Shown one piece after another: positions 1-8,518 of a stretch of DNA of 44,958 nt. A program made the position numbers and the translations under genes. Position 1 is the first letter of the stretch, and the number at the start of each line of letters is the position of its first letter. Origin of the DNA: Acetobacter cerevisiae. Its GTDB lineage: Bacteria > Pseudomonadota > Alphaproteobacteria > Acetobacterales > Acetobacteraceae. A model generated the notes under the pieces. That model made no database searches and was not told the origin of the DNA. It saw nothing but the letters and a program-made list of their open reading frames with translations. The stretch lies in contig NZ_LHZA01000137.1 in the NCBI RefSeq assembly GCF_001580535.1, positions 1-44,958 on the forward strand. Direction: 5' to 3'.

Positions 1-305
1 GGGTTGTAGCAATCAACGGTTGGTATAACGCAGGCTACCAGCTTACAGGCGGCCAGCTTGTCACGACCGATCATGGTCCTGCCTGCCTGTTTTTCTACAC
101 GAATGAGCGTGGTGTCCGGCTCTCCCTGTTTGTGCGGCCGATGTATCGGGTAGATGTGACGGCCCCCATGCGGCCCATGCGGCATGTTCCCGGCTACCTC
201 TGGGCGCAGGACGGGCTTGGGGTCAGTCTCGTCTCTGACGCCCCCATTGCCGGCCTGCACGGGCTGGCCAATCATGCCCGCGATTTGATGGGAGAACCGA
301 GCTGA
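1..305 (+). CDS. Anti-sigma factor, C-terminal part (truncated by window edge)
   Basis: The reading frame is open from base 3 to the TGA at 303-305, giving about 100 residues with no start in the window. The order of motifs, GYQLTGGQL, then a GPACLFFYTNERG segment, LSLFVRP, a YLWAQDGLGVSLV strand and a final GLHGLANHARDL helix, is that of the periplasmic end of the FecR/RsiW-like transmembrane anti-sigma factors common in Proteobacteria, which sequester an ECF sigma factor at the membrane. The N-terminal zinc-finger/anti-sigma domain, the membrane helix and any partner sigma gene would lie to the left of the window. Assignment is by motif pattern only. Confidence 0.6.
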   Translation, partial: VVAINGWYNAGYQLTGGQLVTTDHGPACLFFYTNERGVRLSLFVRPMYRVDVTAPMRPMRHVPGYLWAQDGLGVSLVSDAPIAGLHGLANHARDLMGEPS

Positions 306-441
306 GCCGCGGCCCCGCTGTGGCTTTCCCACCATCTTTTCCTATCTCATTGCCTCTCCGGTTCATTCAGGGGAGACAAGCGGCATCAGGCAGCGTATCG
401 AAGCGCTTCATGATGTCTGATGCTGCTGCGAGGCTCCGGGT

Positions 442-2442
442 ATGACCGCTCCATCCCCCCTGCAAACCCCTTCCGTGCGTGAACTGACTGTGCGCGGGCT
501 GATTCTGGGGGCGCTGATTACCGTCGTCTTCACCGCCTCCAATGTCTATCTGGGGCTGCGGATCGGGCTGACTTTTGCCTCCTCCATTCCGGCGGCTGTC
601 ATTTCCATGGCCGTGCTGCGCGCACTGGGGCGCAGCACCCTGCTGGAAAACAATATGGTGCAAAGTCAGGCCTCGGCAGCGGGCACACTCTCCTGCGTGT
701 TTGCCACCTTCCCCGGCCTGATTATGACCGGCTTCTGGCACAGCTTCCCCTTCTGGCAGACGGCGGGCCTCTCGCTGGCCGGGGGCATTGCGGGCGTGCT
801 GTTTACCATCCCTCTGCGCCGCGCTCTGGTGACGGAAAGCGCCCTCCCCTACCCGGAAGGCGTGGCAGCAGCAGAAATCCTGCGGGCCGGGGGTGAGAAC
901 GGAAACAGCAAAAGCCTCTCCGCCCTGATAGGCGGCAGCGTTGTCGCCGGACTCTTCTCCTTTGCCTGTAGCGGCCTGCAACTTCTGGCCGATACCGTGA
1001 GCGTCACCGGCGTTGCCGGGGCAGCCGTGTTCCGTTTTACCGGCGGCCTGTCTCTCGCCCTGCTCGGTGCAGGCTATCTGGTGGGGCTGGCCGGTGGGCT
1101 GGCCATGCTGCTGGGCTGCGTGCTGGCATGGGGCCTTGGCGTGCCCTGGCTGACCGCCCACATGCCCAACCCGGAGCATCTGGATGCCGCGGCCTTCGCC
1201 AACGCAATGTGGCTGCATAAGGTCCGGTTTATCGGCGCCGGGGCCATTGCCATTTCCTCCCTGTGGACACTGATCGAGCTGATGGGGCCCGTCCTGCGCG
1301 GCCTGAGCAGCGTGTTCCGGGGCCGGAGCGGCTCCGTGGTACCGGATGCAGACCGTGACCTTTCCCCCCGCACCATGATTGCTCTTCTGGCCGTCACTGT
1401 TCTGATGCTGGGCGGCCTGTTTGCAGCCTTTCTGGCCCCCATGGCGCATGGCATCTGTCCCGCCGTGTGCGCGGCGGTGCTGTTCTGCGTGGTGTTCGGC
1501 TTTGTGATGGCCGCCGCCTGCGGCTACATGGCAGGTATTGTTGGCTCATCATCTTCCCCCATTTCCGGCATTATCATTATTGCCGCCGTGCTGTGCGCGC
1601 TGATGATTCTGGGGCTGGAATCCCTCGGTCTGATGCCTGCGGAAATGATGGCAGATGGCCAGACGCTGGCGACCGGCTTCACCATCCTGCTGCTCTCCGC
1701 CATTACCGCGACCGTTGCTATTTCCAACGACAACCTTCAGGACCTGAAAACCGGCCAGCTTGTCGGGGCCTCCCCGTGGAAGCAGGAAGTGGCGTTGATT
1801 GCAGGCTGCGTGGTGGGCGCTGCGGTCATCCCGCCAGTGCTCAACCTGCTTTATCAGGCTTACGGCTTTGCCGGTGCCCCCATGCCGCGCCCCGGCATGG
1901 ACCCCGCCCACGCGCTGGCCGCCCCGCAGCCCGCGCTGATCGCCATGATTGCGAAGGGGATTTTTACGCAGTCGCTGGACTGGAGCATGCTCTCCATCGG
2001 CTTCGGGCTGGGCGCTGTGCTGATCGGGCTGGACCTGCTGCTGCGCCGCCGCCATCTGGCCCTGCCGCCGCTGGGTGTGGCAGTGGGCATCTACCTGCCC
2101 GCATCCGTGAGCGTCACGCTGGCAGTGGGCGCTGTTCTGGGCTGGGTGCTGAACCGCAAGCTGAAGGAACGCCGCAGCACGACCGGCGGCTTTGGTGAGG
2201 CCGACCGTCTGCCGGAAACCGTGACAGAACACGACGCCAGCATCGGCACCATGATCGCCTCCGGCTTTATTGTGGGAGAAAGCCTGATTGGCGTAGCACT
2301 GGCCGTGGTGTCCGGCGCATTGGGGCGAGATGACGTCCTCTCCCTGGCCCCATGGCTGCCCGCCGGAGCCCCCGCCGTGCTCGGCTTGGCCGCTTTCTGC
2401 GCCGCATGTTTCTGGTTTGCCCGGAAAGTGCTGCAAAAATAA
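442..2442 (+). CDS. OPT family oligopeptide transporter
   Basis: This 666-residue protein is almost entirely hydrophobic, with about 15 membrane segments. It opens with an ELTVRGLILGALITVVFTAS segment followed by NVYLGLRIGLTFASSIPAA, and has the ALPYPEGVAAAEILRAG segment at about residue 135, both typical of the oligopeptide/yellow-stripe-like (OPT) transporter family in bacteria. OPT proteins are proton-coupled importers of small peptides, glutathione derivatives or metal chelates at the inner membrane. The actual substrate cannot be read from the sequence. The ATG at 442 follows a GAGG ribosome-binding site about 6 bases upstream. The gene stands alone, 136 bases after the anti-sigma gene and 82 bases before the glycosyltransferase block. 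Confidence 0.9.
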   Translation: MTAPSPLQTPSVRELTVRGLILGALITVVFTASNVYLGLRIGLTFASSIPAAVISMAVLRALGRSTLLENNMVQSQASAAGTLSCVFATFPGLIMTGFWHSFPFWQTAGLSLAGGIAGVLFTIPLRRALVTESALPYPEGVAAAEILRAGGENGNSKSLSALIGGSVVAGLFSFACSGLQLLADTVSVTGVAGAAVFRFTGGLSLALLGAGYLVGLAGGLAMLLGCVLAWGLGVPWLTAHMPNPEHLDAAAFANAMWLHKVRFIGAGAIAISSLWTLIELMGPVLRGLSSVFRGRSGSVVPDADRDLSPRTMIALLAVTVLMLGGLFAAFLAPMAHGICPAVCAAVLFCVVFGFVMAAACGYMAGIVGSSSSPISGIIIIAAVLCALMILGLESLGLMPAEMMADGQTLATGFTILLLSAITATVAISNDNLQDLKTGQLVGASPWKQEVALIAGCVVGAAVIPPVLNLLYQAYGFAGAPMPRPGMDPAHALAAPQPALIAMIAKGIFTQSLDWSMLSIGFGLGAVLIGLDLLLRRRHLALPPLGVAVGIYLPASVSVTLAVGAVLGWVLNRKLKERRSTTGGFGEADRLPETVTEHDASIGTMIASGFIVGESLIGVALAVVSGALGRDDVLSLAPWLPAGAPAVLGLAAFCAACFWFARKVLQK

Positions 2443-2524
2443 AAGCTGGGCTTTCTCCTTGCATGAGGTATTTACACACCATTCCACATTATTTTGAAGA
2501 AAAGCTCCGAGGCTTACCGCATCC

Positions 2525-4262
2525 ATGCCTGACAACCAGATAGATTCTTCGTATTTTTCATTTCAAACATTTTTCAGAATAGCTCTGTCGGGCGCAATTC
2601 TGCTCGCTCTGCGGGCGTTCATACCCTTATTTATCGGCTATTATATTCAGCATGAGGACCCGGCCTACTTGTGGGATTGGGGCGGCTATTTCAACATGTA
2701 CCAAAATTTTGGCAACATGATCCGCCACAAGGAGCCATGGTTTTCAACGCTCCTTACAAGCATTCGCAATGATGACTACAATCTTTTCCCCATTTCTTTT
2801 CTTGCGCCTTTCTCACTTGTCTTCCAGAGCAGTCGCTTTGGATATGTATGTGGAATCAGCCTTTGTTACCTGATTCCCACAGCATTCATCTCTGCATTCT
2901 CCCTTCTTTCCATGATGTCTTATGACAAGAAACACTTCCGTTTTCCTGTCACTGGGACATCCTTTCTGTGTGTCTTTGCATTTTTCCTGACGTTCTACCC
3001 GTTCTGGGCCCCCACTCTGCGTGGTCTCCCTGATATTGCAGGGCTTATTCCCCTCGGGTTAGCAACTCTTCTGCTGATGCGAAGTCATTTTCTCACAACG
3101 GCCTCCTGGAAAACGCTTGTTGCTTTTAGCGTTTTGGTCTGGTTGCCTTTTGCCCTGCGACGCTGGTACGCCTTTTCCATTCTGGCAATGCTTGCAGTTG
3201 CTTGTATTCTGGCTGTCTTGTCTGCTTTTCAGTCTGAAAACAGAAAGAAAGAAAGTATTATTCCACATTGCAAGAGCATATGGCCTGTGTGGAATAGCGG
3301 TGGGCATTTTACTGATTACTTTTCAGAACCACCTTGTTTTCAGAATTTTGCATACATCATACCAAGAAGCTTACGCTGGGTATCATATTGCCTTTTTAAT
3401 GCAACTCCAGCTTCTCTATACAACAACGGGACCGTGTTACACGGCCCTGTTTTGGTGCGGCGTTTTTCTGGCCATCAAAAACAAAAATATCCCCATCTTG
3501 TTTTGTGCAAATACAGCCATCCTCACTTTTCTGCTTTTTTCACATACACAAGCTCTCGGCATCCAACATGTTTTGCCTATTTTTTTCTGGGCTGCACTCG
3601 TTGGCGGCTATCCGGTTCTATGCCTTTCCCGCATAGTCTCGGTCACTGGGCGCTCTCTGCTGACAGCAACACTCCTGGCTTACGGTCTCCTTGCGTCAGT
3701 CATCGTGTTCGTGCCCCAGGCTGATGGCCGCCTGCAAGGCGTATTCCCCCTCTTTTCAAAGGAACGCATTGCACCACTTTATGTTGAGCACATGTCGGAA
3801 TACACTCGGCTTATCACGCGTCTCAAAGAGCTGACCAAAGATGGCGACACGTTTGCTGTATTTGCTTCCAGCGCCGTTCTGGCTGATAGCTTGCTCTATG
3901 AATTTGATCACTCGCTTGAAAAAAATCTCGTCTGGGCGTCACAGGTCGATGCGCGCGACCATCTCAACCTGAAGGAGCTTCGTGCTGCTCTTGCCATTGT
4001 GACTGACCCACCTGTCACGCATCTCGCAAAAGGGTCTCAGCAAGTCATCACGCTCCCCAATGAGTGCATTTTTCATCAACACGATTTTGGAACCGCCTAT
4101 CAGCAAGTCGCGGGGCCGTTCTCTCTGGCTGAAGGTCATAAAGCCTATATTTATCACCGGACTCGACCTCTCTCTGATGAAGATATCCAATGGATTCAGG
4201 AACAGCTGAACCACACCTACCCTACATGGAAATGGAACCGCGCAGCAGGGATGATTGAATAA
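2525..4262 (+). pseudogene. Frameshifted polytopic membrane protein, probable GT-C glycosyltransferase (paralog of 5417-7147)
   Basis: One gene is split over two frames. Frame 2 from 2525 encodes the N-terminus, with membrane helices and the HEDPAYLWDWGGYFNMYQNF loop, as far as about 3254. The frame of 3255 encodes the rest, down to the C-terminal WKWNRAAGMIE. Both halves match the intact paralog at 5417-7147 from end to end. The break lies in the repeat at 3242-3255; removing one 4-base unit restores a 577-residue protein against 576 in the paralog, with RKKVLF aligned to RKKHFY. The acidic first periplasmic loop (HEDPAY, DWGGYF) and the large membrane core followed by a soluble tail resemble GT-C transferases that use polyprenyl-phosphate sugars, but no named family is certain. 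The frameshift may be inactivating, phase-variable or a sequencing error. Confidence 0.75.
3242..3255 (+). repeat. Tetranucleotide tandem repeat (AGAA)3.5 at the frameshift site
   Basis: Three and a half copies of AGAA lie inside the coding sequence exactly where the reading frame breaks. Loss of one unit would join the two halves in frame. This is a typical slipped-strand mispairing substrate, although 3.5 copies is short for a dedicated contingency locus. Confidence 0.75.
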
Positions 4263-4334
4263 AACACCTTCATAGCCCAACTCCAGAAATGATCTCCTGT
4301 TTTTACAGTTTTAACTTCCTGAAAGTGCTCCCTG

Positions 4335-5315
4335 ATGCCGAATTTACTACGCCCTGCCCCACGTCTTGCGATTGTAGTCCCCTGCTACAATGAGGAAGAA
4401 GTTTTTGCTTACTGCCAGCAAGAACTGAGTGCGCTGCTGTACACTATGGCGCAGGCTCAGATGGTGCAGCCGGACAGCTTTTTGTTGTTTGTGGATGATG
4501 GCAGCCGGGACACAACATGGGAGCAGATCAAGACAGCATGTGAGACAGAAACCTGCGTGCAGGGCTTAAAGCTTTCCCGCAATGAGGGCCATCAGTCCGC
4601 TCTGCTTGCGGGGCTGGCCGCCGCAGCCCCGCAAGCAGACGCCATTGTCAGCATTGATGCCGACCTTCAGGATGACATCCAGACCATTCGCCGCATGGTT
4701 GAACGCTATCGTTCAGGGTATGACGTTGTGTATGGCGTGCGGGAATGCCGCCAGACGGATACATGGTTCAAACGTACCTCGGCGGAAGGCTTTTACCGGC
4801 TGATGGCCGCCATGGGGGTCAAGCAGGTTTTCAACCATGCAGACTTCCGTCTGCTCAGCCAGCACGCTCTGACTGAGCTCCTGCGCTATACGGAACGCAA
4901 CGCCTATATCCGGGGCCTTGTGCCACTGGTGGGCTTTCCCTCCACAGAGGTGGCCTATGCCCGAGGCCTCCGCACCGCTGGTGAGTCCAAATACCCGTTG
5001 AGCAAAATGCTCGCTCTGGCCGTAGAGGGCATTACCTCCATGACCATCACTCCCTTGCGGCTAATTGCCACACTGGGACTCTGTATCTGTCTGCTCTCAG
5101 TAGCGGCGACATTTTATGTGCTGGTCAGAAAATTCAGCGGTAACACCGTTGAAGGCTGGCCCTCCATCATCCTATCCATTTTCTTCATGGGCGGCGTGCA
5201 GATGCTCTCTCTGGGCATTATTGGGGAATATGTTGGCAAGATTTATCTGGAAACCAAACAGCGCCCCCGCTTTCATGTGGAAAGCATGATCCAGCCTCCC
5301 TCTCAAGACCATTAA
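4335..5315 (+). CDS. GtrB/DPM1-like polyprenyl-phosphate glycosyltransferase (GT2)
   Basis: This 326-residue protein starts with a GT-A fold: LAIVVPCYNEEEV at residues 11-23, LFVDDGSRDTTW near 52, and the metal and sugar-nucleotide motif SIDADLQDD near 110. Two C-terminal membrane helices (about residues 233-255 and 272-300) separate it from soluble GT2 enzymes and match GtrB and bacterial dolichol-phosphate-mannose-synthase-like proteins. These transfer a sugar from a nucleotide sugar to undecaprenyl phosphate on the cytoplasmic face of the membrane. It sits between the two paralogous membrane proteins (72 bases after one, 101 before the other), so it probably makes the lipid-linked sugar they use. 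The flippase GtrA, usually beside gtrB, is not in the block. The sugar transferred is unknown. Confidence 0.85.
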   Translation: MPNLLRPAPRLAIVVPCYNEEEVFAYCQQELSALLYTMAQAQMVQPDSFLLFVDDGSRDTTWEQIKTACETETCVQGLKLSRNEGHQSALLAGLAAAAPQADAIVSIDADLQDDIQTIRRMVERYRSGYDVVYGVRECRQTDTWFKRTSAEGFYRLMAAMGVKQVFNHADFRLLSQHALTELLRYTERNAYIRGLVPLVGFPSTEVAYARGLRTAGESKYPLSKMLALAVEGITSMTITPLRLIATLGLCICLLSVAATFYVLVRKFSGNTVEGWPSIILSIFFMGGVQMLSLGIIGEYVGKIYLETKQRPRFHVESMIQPPSQDH

Positions 5316-5416
5316 AAACCTCATTCACCGGGCTTTTTTTATATTCTCGTCCATGAAAAAAGCCTTTCGCAATTTCTTACAGCCTCTGTAAGTGCGTCAG
5401 GAGCCATTCGTTCGCC

Positions 5417-7147
5417 ATGTCTTACAACAATACAGATGCCGTTTTTCCAAATTTCAAAAACTGCTTTGGATTACGAAATTTACTAATACTGCTCTCCGGG
5501 GCCGTCGTTCTAGCTCTCGTTGTAACAGGATATTATCTGAAACATGAAGATCCAGCCTATTACTGGGACTGGGGCGCGTATTTTGACATGTATCAGAATT
5601 TTGGACAGACTGTCCGCCATAATAATCGCTGGTTCGCCCGCCTGCTCGTCACCATCCGTAATGATGATTACAATCTGCTGCCCATCTCTTTTCTTGCCCC
5701 GCTTTCAATAGCGTTTCAAACCAGCCGCTGGGCCTATATTGCCGGCATTACCATTTTCTATCTCATCCCCGCAGCCGCCGTCACAGCCATATGCGCGGCC
5801 TTTTGTGTCACGGGGAACAAGAATAAAAACACAGCACTCCCCGGCAAGGCCGGGTTTGCCGGGCTGTTTCTCGCGGCACTTATTTTCCATCATTACTGGG
5901 CACCAACACTCCGCGGGCTGCCAGATATTGTCGGGCTTATTCCGCTCGGACTTGCCACCCTTCTGCTCATGCGCAGCAAATTTCTCACTCAGGCATCATG
6001 GCGCACCATTCTGTGCTTTGCCCTTTTGGCGTGGCTCACCTTTGCTCTCCGCCGCTGGTATGCTTTTTCCATCGTCTCCATGATGGTCATGGCAAGCCTG
6101 ATGGCAGCCCTAACGCTCATCACTCAGCAGGACCGGAAAAAGCATTTTTACCATCTGGTCAAAGCCTACGCGGCAACGGGCATCGTAATTGTCATCCTGC
6201 TGACCATTCTGCAGCATACGCTGGTCCACAGAATTCTCGTCACCTCCTATCAGGAGGCCTATATCGCCTATCAGGCGCCTTTCATGTCGCAGCTCAATAC
6301 GGTCCTTTATAGTATCGGGCCGTTATACACTCTGCTTTTCATTGTTGGCATTGGTCTGGCGATCATAAACAGAAATCAGTTCGTCCTGTTCTGCGCCAGC
6401 TGCGCTATTCTGACGTTCGTACTGTTTTCCCGCACACAGGCCCCCGGCATTCATCACCTCCTGCCCATTTTCTTCTGGATGGTGGTTGTCAGCGGTTACA
6501 CTGTTCTAATGCTGTTTGCCCATCTTTCAGGCTGGACCGTCAAAATAGGGACAGCCGCGCTGCTGGTTTATGGTGCGTTATCCTGGGGCATTGTCTTTTC
6601 TCCCGCTCTCAGCGCCCGGTTGCAGCCGTTTCATTCCACTTTCCCCATGGAGCGTCTTTTCCCGCTGCATGTTGAAAATATGCCGGAATATACAAAACTT
6701 ATTGCGCAGATTAAAGCGCAGACCAAAAATGGCGAAAAATTTGCCGTCTTTTCATCAGGCGGAGAACTGACAACCGCTGTACTTTTTGCGTTTGACCACT
6801 CTCTGGAACCCCAGTTGGCATGGCCATCCCAGATTGACGCACGGGATCACATGCTTCTTGCGCCTCTGGAAGCCCCCCTCGCCATTGTGACCGATCAGCC
6901 CATCACGCATCTCGCCCCCAAAGATCAGCAGGTTATTACCCTGCCGAACGACTGTATTTTCAATCATCATGATTTTGGAACAGCGTATCAGCAAGTGGCC
7001 GGTCCCTTCGTGATGTCGGAAGGGCATAAGGCCTATATCTACCGCCGTACACGCCCGCTGTCCGATGCGGATATCGAGTGGATACAGGAGCAACTGAACC
7101 ACAGTTACCCCGCATGGAAATGGAACCATGCCGGCATGATAGAGTAA
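5417..7147 (+). CDS. Polytopic membrane protein, probable GT-C glycosyltransferase
   Basis: This intact 576-residue paralog of 2525-4262 has a membrane core of roughly 10-12 helices (residues about 20-410) and a soluble tail of about 150 residues ending WKWNHAGMIE. The first periplasmic loop carries HEDPAYYWDWGAYFDMYQNF, followed by IRNDDYNLLPISFLAP. Acidic pairs in the first periplasmic loop are a hallmark of GT-C enzymes, which move sugars from polyprenyl phosphate to surface glycans. The neighbouring GtrB-like enzyme supports this. An AGGAG ribosome-binding site lies about 12 bases before the ATG. The most conserved regions between the paralogs are the first loop and the FGTAYQQVAGPF tail segment. 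Assignment to GT-C is inference from topology and context; the family itself is one I cannot name. Confidence 0.6.
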   Translation: MSYNNTDAVFPNFKNCFGLRNLLILLSGAVVLALVVTGYYLKHEDPAYYWDWGAYFDMYQNFGQTVRHNNRWFARLLVTIRNDDYNLLPISFLAPLSIAFQTSRWAYIAGITIFYLIPAAAVTAICAAFCVTGNKNKNTALPGKAGFAGLFLAALIFHHYWAPTLRGLPDIVGLIPLGLATLLLMRSKFLTQASWRTILCFALLAWLTFALRRWYAFSIVSMMVMASLMAALTLITQQDRKKHFYHLVKAYAATGIVIVILLTILQHTLVHRILVTSYQEAYIAYQAPFMSQLNTVLYSIGPLYTLLFIVGIGLAIINRNQFVLFCASCAILTFVLFSRTQAPGIHHLLPIFFWMVVVSGYTVLMLFAHLSGWTVKIGTAALLVYGALSWGIVFSPALSARLQPFHSTFPMERLFPLHVENMPEYTKLIAQIKAQTKNGEKFAVFSSGGELTTAVLFAFDHSLEPQLAWPSQIDARDHMLLAPLEAPLAIVTDQPITHLAPKDQQVITLPNDCIFNHHDFGTAYQQVAGPFVMSEGHKAYIYRRTRPLSDADIEWIQEQLNHSYPAWKWNHAGMIE

Positions 7148-7364
7148 GTCCTCTCCCACCGCCTGCCCGGGCCGCCTGATTGCATCAGGCTAGGTCGAGC
7201 ATGGGCATCACTGGCCTCATCCCACACTACTCATCCTCATATCGCCAGATTTCAGACAGCAACGGTCTGAGAAAAGCATCTCAAATTGTTTCCTTGCTGG
7301 CATTTCAGAGAAGTTCATATATAAATTTAACTAATCCTGAAATATTATACGGTAGCAAACAAAT

Positions 7365-8426
7365 ATGGCTCTGCCTGAACAACAGAATACCCCAAGACGG
7401 TTTTATGCCTTAGATGGCCTCAGAGGCATTCTGGCGCTCAGTGTCATGCTCAGCCACATGGTTGGCGTTGTCACAGGCTGGAGTGAACAACGGCCTTTAA
7501 TTGGTGCCTATATCAGCGTGATTTACTTTTTTATTATGTCTGGCTTTGTGCTGACTTATGCCCACAAAACCAATCATAAATTTCTATATTTCTTCCTTTT
7601 AAGGCTCGCCCGCCTCTGGCCTCTTCATTGTGTAACAACCCTCACGATGATTTTAATCTATGCCTATAATAGCAGGCATATGGGCTATGTTGCAGGGCAT
7701 TATATTTTTGACTGGAAAGTCATCCTGCAAAATCTGTTCTTCCTGCATGGCGTGACACCACACCAGTTTCCGCTCATCAATGATCCTTCATGGAGCATCA
7801 GCATTGAATTCTGGGCGTCTCTTTTAATTCCCTTGATTTTTATCAGAATAGAGCCGTTCAAAAGACTGTTGATTGCGGGCACATTCATTCTTCTTCTGTG
7901 CATCCAGTCCGCTGCCGGATTTATTGATATGTCCTTCCGCGGCATGTTCCCGTTCCTGCTTGCCTCATCAGCTATCATGCTGGGGTCTGCCGTCTATGCG
8001 CTTCTGACGCCGGAACGAATTACCAAAATCACGACAAAAAACAGTTTTGAAGTCTTCCTGTGGATCTGTTTAGCCAGTTGTCTGGTTGGCATTTACGGGC
8101 AGTTCCACAACAAACTGGATTATTTGTATATCCTGCCGTTTATTCCCCTCATGCTGATTGATTTTCAGCCTGAGTCCTCACTGATCAAAAAGGTTTTCTT
8201 GTCTCAGCCAGTGCAGTTTTTCGGGTTTATCAGCTTTCCGTTATACCTGATCCATTCATCGGCTATCATTATTGGCCTGCAATACAGATCAGACAGTCCT
8301 GTGCTGTCCATCCTGATGGCTGGAGGTCTCTCCATCGTTATCTCATATCTGTATGCTGCGTTCATTGATATTCCGCTTTATCGCGCGATGAAGAGCAAAA
8401 TCAAAAACCTGTGCCACACGCCGTAA
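7365..8426 (+). CDS. Acyltransferase 3 family membrane O-acyltransferase (OafA-like)
   Basis: This 353-residue integral membrane protein has about 10 helices. The N-terminal FYALDGLRGILALSVMLSHM contains the conserved DGLRG and the family His, and PSWSISIEFWASLL in the middle matches the SWSLSVE signature of acyltransferase-3 proteins. These enzymes transfer acetyl or other short acyl groups onto sugars of O-antigen, exopolysaccharide or peptidoglycan. There is no SGNH extension, so it is the short form. It follows the GtrB/GT-C block after a 217-base gap that holds no convincing gene and is AT-rich near its end, so it may have its own promoter. The start context is weak. It is probably the decoration step of the same surface glycan. 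Confidence 0.85.
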   Translation: MALPEQQNTPRRFYALDGLRGILALSVMLSHMVGVVTGWSEQRPLIGAYISVIYFFIMSGFVLTYAHKTNHKFLYFFLLRLARLWPLHCVTTLTMILIYAYNSRHMGYVAGHYIFDWKVILQNLFFLHGVTPHQFPLINDPSWSISIEFWASLLIPLIFIRIEPFKRLLIAGTFILLLCIQSAAGFIDMSFRGMFPFLLASSAIMLGSAVYALLTPERITKITTKNSFEVFLWICLASCLVGIYGQFHNKLDYLYILPFIPLMLIDFQPESSLIKKVFLSQPVQFFGFISFPLYLIHSSAIIIGLQYRSDSPVLSILMAGGLSIVISYLYAAFIDIPLYRAMKSKIKNLCHTP

Positions 8427-8506
8427 CTGAGACGTAGCACAGATCACACAGTTCGCGTCTCAGCACATCTGACCCCTTTTACGATCATGACGGATAAAGG
8501 GGGCAG
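8427..8506. terminator. Two inverted repeats between convergent genes, probable bidirectional terminator
   Basis: Directly after the acyltransferase stop, CTGAGACG (8427-8434) pairs perfectly with CGTCTCAG (8456-8463). A second repeat, CTGACCCCTTT (8469-8479) with AAAGGGGGCAG (8496-8506), forms an 11-base stem with one mismatch. They fill the 92 bases between convergent genes. No long U tract follows either stem, so the terminator role is inferred from position. Confidence 0.5.
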
Positions 8507-8518
8507 AGTAGCTCCCCT

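Noticed and set aside
367..1449. Long - strand open frames opposite the OPT transporter gene
   Set aside because: Low-complexity Gly/Gln/His-rich translations with no domain motifs, a common mirror effect of high-GC coding DNA; the + strand gene has clear family motifs.
7180..7413. 77-residue + strand frame before the acyltransferase gene
   Set aside because: It overlaps the start of a clearly recognisable acyltransferase in another frame, lacks a ribosome-binding site and has no motif.
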